DNA of 64,000 nt, from positions 94,517,353 to 94,581,352 of the forward strand of contig OY804580.1 in NCBI GenBank assembly GCA_963680875.1. Direction: 5' to 3'. Within the stretch, counting starts at the first letter, position 1, and the number at the start of each line of letters is the position of its first letter. Origin of the DNA: Bathymodiolus brooksi. Taxonomy: Eukaryota > Mollusca > Bivalvia > Mytilida > Modiolidae. The notes below the pieces were generated by a model. It worked only from the letters and a program-made list of their open reading frames with translations, had not been told where the DNA came from and made no database searches. Positions 56,501 to 64,000 of this stretch are shown in pieces. The position numbers and the translations under genes were made by a program.

Positions 56501-58755
56501 TGTGACTCTGAGTGAACTTGATGAATGTTATTACAGAAACACGTGGTGTATGACTCTCAGTGAACTTGGTGAATGTTATTACAGAAACACGTGGTGTGTG
56601 ACTCTGAGCGAACTTGATGAATGTTATTACAGAAACACGTACACGTGGTGTGTGACTCTGTGTGAACTTGATGAATGCTATTACAGAAACACGTGGTGTG
56701 TGACTCAGAGTGAACTTGATGAATGTTATTATAGAAACACGTGGTGTGTGACTCTGAGTGAACTTGATGAATGTTATTACAGAAACACGTGGTGTGTGAC
56801 TCTGAGTGAACTTGATGAATGTTATTACAGAAACACGTGGTGTGTGACTCTGAGCGAACTTGATGAATATTATTACAGAAACACGTGGTGTTTGACTGAG
56901 TGAACTTGATGAATGTTATTACAGAAACACGTGGTGTGTGATTCTGAGCGAACTTGATGAATGTTATTACAGAAACACGTGGTGTGTGACTCTGAGTGAA
57001 CTTGATGAAGGTTATTACAGAAACACGTGGTGTGTGACTCTGAGTGAACTTGATGAATGTTATTACAGAAACACGTGGTGTATGACTCTGAGTGAACTTG
57101 ATGAATGTTATTACAGAAACACGTGGTGTGTGACTGTGAACGAACATGATGAATGTTATTACAGAAACACGTGGTGTGTGACTCTGAGTGAACTTGATGA
57201 ATGTTATTACAGAAACACGTGGTGTTTGACTCTGAGTGAACTTGATGAATGTTATTACAGAAACACGTGGTGTGTGACTCTGAGTGAACTTGATGAATGT
57301 TATTACAGAAACACGTGGTGTGTGACTCTGAGTGAACTTGATGAATGTTATTACAGAAACACGTGGTGTGTGATTCTGAGCGAACTTGATGAATGTTATT
57401 ACAGAAACACGTGGTGTGTGACTCTGAGTGAAATTGATGAATGTTATTACAGAAACACGTGGTGTGTGACTCTGAGTGAACTTGATGAATGTTATTACAG
57501 AAACACGTGGTGTATGACTCTCAGTGAAATTGGTGAATGTTATTACAGAAACACGTGGGGTGTGACTCTGAGCGAACTTGATGAATGTTATTACAGAAAC
57601 ACGTACACGTGGTGTGTGACTCTGTGTGAACTTGATGAATGCTATTACAGAAACACGTGGTGTGTGACTCTGAGTGAACTTGATGAATGTTATTATAGAA
57701 ACACGTGGTGTGTGACTCTGAGTGAACTTGATGAATGTTATTACAGAAACACGTGGTTTGTGACTCTGAGTGAACTTGATGAATGTTATTACAGAAACAC
57801 GTGGTGTGTGACTCTGAGCGAACTTGATGAATATTATTACAGAAACACGTGGTGTGTGACTGAGTGAACTTGATGAATGTTATTACAGAAACACGTGGTG
57901 TGTGATTCTGAGCGAACTTGATGAATGTTATTACAGAAACACGTGGTGTGTGACTCTGAGTGAACTTGATGAAGGTTATTACAGAAACACGTGGTGTGTG
58001 ACTCTGAGTGAACTTGATGAATGTTATTACAGAAACACGTGGTGTATGACTCTGAGTGAACTTGATGAATGTTATTACAGAAACACGTGGTGTGTGACTC
58101 TGAATGAACTTGATGAAGATTATTATAGAAACACGTGGTGTGTGACTATGAGTGAACTTGATGAATGTTATTACAGAAACACATGGTGTGTGACTCTGAG
58201 TGAACTTGATGAATGTTATTACAGAAACACGTGGTGTGTGACTCTAAGCGAACTTGATGAATGTTATTACAGAAACACGTGGTGTGTGACTCTGAGTGAA
58301 CTTGATGAATGCTATTACAGAAACACGTGGTGTGTGACTCTGAGTGAACTTGATGAATGTTATTACAGAAACACGTGGTGTATGACTGAGTGAACTTGAT
58401 GAATGTTATTACAGAAACACGTGGTGTGTGACTCTGAGCGAACTTGATGAATGTTATTATAGAAACACGTGGTGTGTGACTCTGAGTGAACTTGATGAAT
58501 GTTATTACAGAAACACGTAGTGTGTGACTCTGAGTGAACTTGATGAATGTTATTACAGAAACACGTGGTGTGTGACTCTGAGTGAACTTGATGAATGTTA
58601 TTACAGAAACACGTGGTGTTTGACTCTGAGTGAACTTGATGAATGTCATTACAGAAACACGTGGTGTGTGACTCTGAGTGAACTTGATGAATGTTATTAC
58701 AGAAACACGTGGTGTGTGACTGAGTGAACTTGATGAATGTTATTGCAGAAACACG
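52620..58755 (+). repeat. 3,410-bp higher-order repeat, nearly two copies
   Basis: Bases about 52620-55345 match about 56078-58755. The offset is 3,458 bp at the left and 3,410 bp from about 53.0 kb on, because the right copy lacks one GATTCTGAGTGAAC monomer. Shared rare changes are GACTGTGAACGAACATG, GTGAAATTGGTG followed by ACGTGGGGTG, GTTTGTGACTCTGAG, and a GTATGACTGAG 46-bp monomer. Each copy contains 54-bp monomers 964 bp apart (53225/54189 and 56635/57599). Length is 71 monomers plus 2 bp. Copy-specific changes are TTACAAAAACACG near 53944, GACTCAGAG near 56703 and GAAGATTATTATAG near 58116. Confidence 0.88.
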
Positions 58756-61700
58756 TAGTGTGTGATTCTGAGCGAACTTGATGAATGTTATTACAGAAAC
58801 ACGTGGTGTGTGACTCTGAGTGAACTTGATGAATGTTATGACAGAAACACGTGGTGTGTGACTCTGAGTGAACTTGATGAAGGTTATTACAGAAACACGT
58901 GGTGTGTGACTCTGAGTGAACTTGATGAATGTTATTACAGAAACACGTGGTGTATAACTCTGAGTGAACTTGATGAATGTTATTACAGAAACACGTGGTG
59001 TGTGACTCTGAATGAACTTGATGAAGGTTATTATAGAAACACGTGGTGTGTGACTCTGAGTGAACTTGATGAATGTTATTACAGAAACACGTGGTGTGTG
59101 ACTCTGAGTGAACTTGATGAATGTTATTACAGAAACACGTGGTGTGTGATTCTGAGCAAACTTGATGAATGTTATTACAGAAACACGTGGTGTGTGACTT
59201 TGAGTGAACTTGATGAATGCTATTACAGAAACACGTGGTGTTTGACTGAGTGAACGTGATGAATGTTATTACAGAAACACGTGGTGTGTGACTCTGAGTA
59301 AACTTGATGAAGGTTATTACAGAAACACGTGGTTGTGTGACTCTGAATGAACTTGATGAAGGTTATTATAGAAACACGTGGTGTGTGACTCTGAGTGAAC
59401 TTGATGAATGTTATTACAGAAACACGTGGTGTGTGACTCTGAGTGAACTTGATGAATGTTATTACAGAAACACGTGGTGTGTGACTCTGAGCGAACTTGA
59501 TGAATGTTATTACAGAAACACGTGGTGTGTGACTCTGAGTGAACTTGATGAAGGTTATTACAGAAACACGTGGTGTGTGACTCTGAGTGAACTTGATGAA
59601 TGCTATTACAGAAACACGTGGTGTATGACTCTGAGTGAACTTGATGAATGTTATTACAGAAACACGTGGTGTGTGACTCTGAATGAACTTGATGAAGGTT
59701 ATTATAGAAACACGTGGTGTGTGACTATGAGTGAACTTGATGAATGTTATTACAGAAACACATGGTGTGTGACTCTGAGTGAACTTGATGAATGTTATTA
59801 CAGAAACACGTGGTGTGTGACTGAGTGAACTTGATGAATGTTATTACAGAAACACGTGGTGTGTGACTCTGAGCGAACTTGATGAATGTTATTACAGAAA
59901 CACGTGGTGTGTGACTCTGAGTGAACTTGATGAATGTTATTACAGAAACACGTGGTGTGTGACTCTGAGCGAACTTGATGAATGTTATTACAGAAACACG
60001 TGGTGTGTGATTCTGAGCGAACTTGATGAATGTTATTACAGAAACACGTGGTGTGTGACTCTGAGTGAACTTGATGAATATTATTACAGAAACACGTGGT
60101 GTGTGACTCTGAATGAACTTGATGAATGTTATTACAGAAACACGTGGTGTATGACTCTGAGTGAACTTGATGAATGTTATTACAGAAACACGTGGTGTGT
60201 GACTCTGAATGAACTTGATGAAGGTTATTATAGAAACACGTGGTGTGTGACTATGAGTGAACTTGATGAATGTTATTACAGAAACACATGGTGTGTGACT
60301 CTGAGTGAACTTGATGAATGTTATTACAGAAACACGTGGTGTGTGACTCTAAGCGAACTTGATGAATGTTATTACAGAAACACGTGGTGTGTGACTCTGA
60401 GTGAACTTGATGAATGCTATTACAGAAACACGTGGTGTGTGACTCTGAGTGAACTTGATGAATGTTATTACAGAAACACGTGGTGTATGACTGAGTGAAC
60501 TTGATGAATGTTATTACAGAAACACGTGGTGTGTGACTCTGAGCGAACTTGATGAATGTTATTATAGAAACACGTGGTGTGTGACTCTGAGTGAACTTGA
60601 TGAATGTTATTACAGAAACACGTAGTGTGTGACTCTGAGTGAACTTGATGAATGTTATTACAGAAACACGTGGTGTGTGACTCTGAGTGAACTTGATGAA
60701 TGTTATTACAGAAACACGTGGTGTTTGACTCTGAGTGAACTTGATGAATGTCATTACAGAAACACGTGGTGTGTGACTCTGAGTGAACTTGATGAATGTT
60801 ATTACAGAAACACGTGGTGTGTGACTGAGTGAACTTGATGAATGTTATTGCAGAAACACGTAGTGTGTGATTCTGAGCGAACTTGATGAATGTTATTACA
60901 GAAACACGTGGTGTGTGACTCTGAGTGAACTTGATGAATGTTATGACAGAAACACGTGGTGTGTGACTCTGAGTGAACTTGATGAAGGTTATTACAGAAA
61001 CACGTGGTGTGTGACTCTGAGTGAACTTGATGAATGTTATTACAGAAACACGTGGTGTATAACTCTGAGTGAACTTGATGAATGTTATTACAGAAACACG
61101 TGGTGTGTGACTCTGAATGAACTTGATGAAGGTTATTATAGAAACACGTGGTGTGTGACTCTGAGTGAACTTGATGAATGTTATTACAGAAACACGTGGT
61201 GTGTGACTCTGAGTGAACTTGATGAATGTTATTACAGAAACACGTGGTGTGTGATTCTGAGCAAACTTGATGAATGTTATTACAGAAACACGTGGTGTGT
61301 GACTTTGAGTGAACTTGATGAATGCTATTACAGAAACACGTGGTGTTTGACTGAGTGAACGTGATGAATGTTATTACAGAAACACGTGGTGTGTGACTCT
61401 GAGTAAACTTGATGAAGGTTATTACAGAAACACGTGGTTGTGTGACTCTGAATGAACTTGATGAAGGTTATTATAGAAACACGTGGTGTGTGACTCTGAG
61501 TGAACTTGATGAATGTTATTACAGAAACACGTGGTGTGTGACTCTGAGTGAACTTGATGAATGTTATTACAGAAACACGTGGTGTGTGACTCTGAGCGAA
61601 CTTGATGAATGTTATTACAGAAACACGTGGTGTGTGACTCTGAGTGAACTTGATGAAGGTTATTACAGAAACACGTGGTGTGTGACTCTGAGTGAACTTG

Positions 61701-62114
61701 ATGAATGCTATTACAGAAACACGTGGTGTATGACTCTGAGTGAACTTGATGAATGTTATTACAGAAACACGTGGTGTGTGACTCTGAATGAACTTGATGA
61801 AGGTTATTATAGAAACACGTGGTGTGTGACTATGAGTGAACTTGATGAATGTTATTACAGAAACACATGGTGTGTGACTCTGAGTGAACTTGATGAATGT
61901 TATTACAGAAACACGTGGTGTGTGACTGAGTGAACTTGATGAATGTTATTACAGAAACACGTGGTGTGTGACTCTGAGCGAACTTGATGAATGTTATTAC
62001 AGAAACACGTGGTGTGTGACTCTGAGTGAACTTGATGAATGTTATTACAGAAACACGTGGTGTGTGACTCTGAGCGAACTTGATGAATGTTATTACAGAA
62101 ACACGTGGTGTGTG
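57905..62114 (+). repeat. 2,105-bp higher-order repeat, two copies
   Basis: Units 57905-60009 and 60010-62114 match at an offset of 2,105 bp, equal to 44 monomers less 7 bp (four 46-bp, one 49-bp). Shared private changes include GTTATTGCAG followed by ACACGTAGTG (near 58741 and 60846), GTATAACTCTG (near 58954 and 61059), GTTTGACTGAGTGAACGTG and GTGGTTGTGTGACTCTGAATG. The first unit retains the left end of the 3,410-bp repeat pattern, and the second continues into blocks like those at 39-42 kb. Confidence 0.88.
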
Positions 62115-64000
62115 ACTCTGAGTGAACTTGATGAATGTTATTACAGAAACACGTGGTGTTTGAATCTGAGCGAACTTGATGAATGTCATTACAGAAACAC
62201 GTGGTGTGTGACTCTGAGTGAACTTGATGAATGTTATTACAGAAACACGTGGTGTGTGACTGAGTGAACTTGATGAATGTTATTACAGAAACACGTAGTG
62301 TGTGATTCTGAGCGAACTTGATGAATGTTATTACAGAAACACGTAGTGTGTGACTCTGAGCGAACTTGATGAATGTTATTACAGAAACACGTGGTGTGTG
62401 ACTCTGAGTGAACTTGATGAAGGTTATTACAGAAACACGTGGTGTGTGACTCTGAGTGAACTTGATGAATGTTATTACAGAAACACGTGGTGTATGACTC
62501 TGAGTGAACTTGATGAATGTTATTACAGAAACACGTGGTGTGTGACTGTGAGCGAACATGATGAATGTTATTACAGAAACACGTGGTGTGTGACTCTGAG
62601 TGAACTTGATGAATGTTATTACAGAAACACGTGGTGTTTGACTCTGAGTGAACTTGATGAATGTTATTACAGAAACACGTGGTGTGTGACTCTGAGTGAA
62701 CTTGATGAATGTTATTACAGAAACACGTGGTGTGTGACTCTGAGTGAACTTGATGAATGTTATTACAGAAACACGTGGTGTGTGATTCTGAGCGAACTTG
62801 ATGAATGTTATTACAGAAACACGTGGTATGTGACTCTGAGTGAAATTGATGAATGTTATTACAGAAACACGTGGTGTGTGACTCTGAGTGAACTTGATGA
62901 ATGTTATTACAGAAACACGTGGTGTATGACTCTCAGTGAACTTGGTGAATGTTATTACAGAAACACGTGGTGTGTGACTCTGAGCGAACTTGATGAATGT
63001 TATTACAGAAACACGTACACGTGGTGTGTGACTCTGTGTGAACTTGATGAATGCTATTACAGAAACACGTGGTGTGTGACTCTGAGTGAACTTGATGAAT
63101 GTTATTATAGAAACACGTGGTGTGTGACTCTGAGTGAACTTGATGAATGTTATTACAGAAACACGTGGTGTGTGACTCTGAGTGAACTTGATGAATGTTA
63201 TTACAGAAACACGTGGTGTGTGACTGAGCGAACTTGATGAATATTATTACAGAAACACGTGGTGTGTGACTGAGTGAACTTGATGAATGTTATTACAGAA
63301 ACACGTGGTGTGTGATTCTGAGCGAACTTGATGAATGTTATTACAGAAACACGTGGTGTGTGACTCTGAGTGAACTTGATGAAGGTTATTACAGAAACAC
63401 GTGGTGTGTGACTCTGAGTGAACTTGATGAATGTTATTACAGAAACACGTGGTGTATGACTCTGAGTGAACTTGATGAATGTTATTACAGAAACACGTGG
63501 TGTGTGACTCTGAGTGAACTTGATGAAGGTTATTATAGAAACACGTGGTGTGTGACTATGAGTGAACTTGATGAATGTTATTACAGAAACACATGGTGTG
63601 TGACTCTGAGTGAACTTGATGAATGTTATTACAGAAACACGTGGTGTGTGACTCTAAGCGAACTTGATGAATGTTATTACAGAAACACGTGGTGTGTGAC
63701 TCTGAGTGAACTTGATGAATGCTATTACAGAAACACGTGGTGTGTGACTCTGAGTGAACTTGATGAATGTTATTACAGAAACACGTGGTGTGTGACTGAG
63801 TGAACTTGATGAATGTTATTATAGAAACACGTGGTGTGTGACTCTGAGTGAACTTGATGAATGTTATTACAGAAACACGTAGTGTGTGACTCTGAGTGAA
63901 CTTGATGAATGTTATTACAGAAACACGTGGTGTGTGACTCTGAGTGAACTTGATGAATGTTATTACAGAAACACGTGGTGTTTGACTCTGAGTGAACTTG
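62115..64000 (+). repeat. Right-end satellite segment, related to 36-37 kb and 39-42 kb
   Basis: This stretch has no adjacent tandem partner within the window. Its order (GTTTGAATCTGAGCG, two successive TAG variants, GACTGTGAGCGAACATG, GTGTTTGAC, GTGGTATGTG, CTCTCAGTGAACTTGG, the 54-bp monomer at 63011, a 46-bp monomer with GAATATTATTAC, then ACTATGAG/ACACATGG) matches 36.1-37.1 kb at an offset of 26,162 bp and 39.8-41.1 kb at about 22,176 bp. The array is still running at base 64000. Confidence 0.82.

Larger units (their letters stand above)
11571..61440 (+). repeat. 49-bp monomer variants (three independent 1-bp insertions)
   Basis: Three distinct single-base insertions occur. ACTCTTGAGTG lies near 11571, 11671, 15271, 15368, 30297, 30391, 31590, 33557, 33654, 34853 and 38503. 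GTGGTTGTGTG lies near 12381, 20353, 23663, 31100, 32300, 34361, 35561, 39211, 59331 and 61436. GAATGTTTATTAC lies near 16493, 18174 and 21484. All except one recur at the distance predicted by their local higher-order unit. The exception is the expected third-copy site at about 24794, which reads the normal GAATGTTATTAC, so that copy either lacks or lost the insertion. Confidence 0.9.
2671..63024 (+). repeat. 54-bp monomer variants with ACACGT duplicated
   Basis: Twenty-six monomers read ACACGTACACGTGG, a 6-bp tandem duplication of ACACGT. They begin at 2671, 4451, 7763, 9829, 13526, 16218, 17899, 21209, 24519, 27443, 28407, 36849, 37621, 40787, 41607, 44145, 44917, 46691, 47463, 49909, 51877, 53225, 54189, 56635, 57599 and 63011. 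The next monomer carries the otherwise absent CTCTGTGTGAAC and then GAATGCTATTAC, so the three changes travel as one haplotype. The insertion keeps the + frame. None occur between about 28.4 and 36.8 kb or between 57.6 and 63.0 kb, which marks those domains as a different lineage. Confidence 0.95.
343..63803 (+). repeat. 46-bp monomer variants (2-bp loss, ACTCTGAG to ACTGAG)
   Basis: About 90 monomers read GTGACTGAG where the consensus reads GTGACTCTGAG, a loss of one CT. Examples lie near 343, 1587, 5193, 6391, 8025, 10235, 13932, 17007, 21998, 25307, 29195, 32552, 35813, 39751, 43109, 45655, 50503, 54977, 58387, 61927 and 63797. A subclass continues GAGCGAACATG (near 964, 2208, 3988, 7445, 17533, 20843 and 24153). 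Another has GTTTGACTGAG (52137, 53485, 56895 and, in another context, near 59247 and 61352). Their spacing repeats exactly with the local higher-order period, so they are inherited markers and not sequencing slips. Each one shifts the + reading frame by two bases. Confidence 0.93.
39..63985. other. Periodic array of CACGTG palindromes (E-box/G-box core), one per monomer
   Basis: Nearly every monomer contains ACACGTGG, whose core CACGTG is palindromic and so present on both strands, at a regular 48-bp spacing. I estimate over 1,200 intact sites (not an exact count). The stop-creating ACACGTGATG variant keeps the site. ACACGTAGTG, ACACATGG, ACATGTGG and AATACGTGG variants lose it. Known biology: CACGTG is the high-affinity core for bHLH-zip factors in animals and fungi (MYC/MAX, USF, CLOCK-BMAL1, Cbf1) and, as the ACGT-core G-box, for plant bZIP and bHLH factors. 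Whether anything binds here is unknown. The presence of the motif is certain; a regulatory role is not claimed. Confidence 0.85.
1..64000 (+). repeat. 48-bp satellite DNA array filling the window
   Basis: A 48-bp unit recurs without interruption from base 1 to base 64000, always in the same orientation. Going through the window line by line I found no stretch of other sequence. About 1,330 monomers fit. Most differ from the consensus at zero to three positions. The commonest alternatives are AGTGAAC/AGCGAAC, CTGAGTG/CTGAATG, GAATGTT/GAAGGTT, TTACAG/TTATAG, GACTCTG/GATTCTG and GTGTGTG/GTGTATG or GTGTTTG. The first base falls inside the array and the last bases (GAGTGAACTTG) stop mid-monomer, so neither edge is in view. 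Known biology: homogeneous arrays of this size with higher-order repeats are typical of eukaryotic constitutive heterochromatin. The host lineage and chromosomal position cannot be read from the window. Confidence 0.98.

Noticed and set aside
343..63803. 46-bp monomers as sequencing indel errors
   Set aside because: They recur at exactly the distances of the local higher-order units and are linked to specific neighbouring substitutions, so they are inherited. Isolated single-copy base changes could still be errors.
1..64000. CRISPR array
   Set aside because: Repeats follow each other directly with no unique spacers, the unit is 48 bp of which all is repeat, and there are no cas genes or leader.
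1..64000. Expressed minisatellite exon of a mucin-like or other repeat protein
   Set aside because: Frame-shifting 46-bp monomers occur about every 700 bp on average and are propagated by amplification, which would destroy any long reading frame. No flanking unique exon sequence is present.

Overview
The whole 64-kb window is one uninterrupted tandem satellite array. A 48-bp monomer (positions 1-48 are a consensus copy) repeats head-to-tail on one strand about 1,330 times, from the first base to the last. I found no unique sequence, gene, RNA gene, transposon, inverted segment or array edge, so the array continues beyond both ends. An array this large and homogeneous, with higher-order repeats, fits eukaryotic heterochromatin (pericentromeric, subtelomeric or a satellite-rich chromosome) assembled from long reads. 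The sequence does not identify the species.

Each monomer has a G-rich half (about 27% G against 12.5% C on the + strand, about 40% GC overall) containing the palindrome CACGTG, and an AT-rich half around ATGAATGTTATTACAGAA. Monomers differ by a few recurrent substitutions and four kinds of length change: 46 bp (loss of CT, about 90 copies), 54 bp (ACACGT duplicated, 26 copies) and three separate 49-bp forms. These variants are linked in fixed orders and form a small vocabulary of recurring blocks.

No single higher-order period covers the window. Successive domains have their own repeat units: 1,244 bp (1-2.3 kb), 1,780 bp (1.6-5.2 kb), 1,198 bp (4.8-7.2 kb), 3,601-3,697 bp (8.9-15.8 kb), 1,681 bp (15.9-18.7 kb), 3,310 bp (17.0-25.8 kb), 764 bp (25.0-26.6 kb), 964 bp (27.3-28.9 kb), 3,357/3,261 bp (29.2-35.8 kb), 3,650 bp (34.6-39.4 kb), 772 bp (36.3-37.9 kb), 2,594/2,546 bp (39.8-48.1 kb), 2,016/1,968 bp (48.3-52.1 kb), 1,348 bp (50.8-53.5 kb), 3,410 bp (52.6-58.8 kb) and 2,105 bp (57.9-62.1 kb). 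Every period I checked equals a whole number of monomers corrected for the length variants it contains, as expected for in-register unequal exchange or amplification. Segments about 18.7, 22.2 and 25.8 kb apart also match.

The many open reading frames follow from the monomer being exactly 16 codons with three of six frames stop-free. They are not supported as genes. No gene system is present. The points of interest are the layered repeat architecture and a regular array of more than a thousand CACGTG sites.
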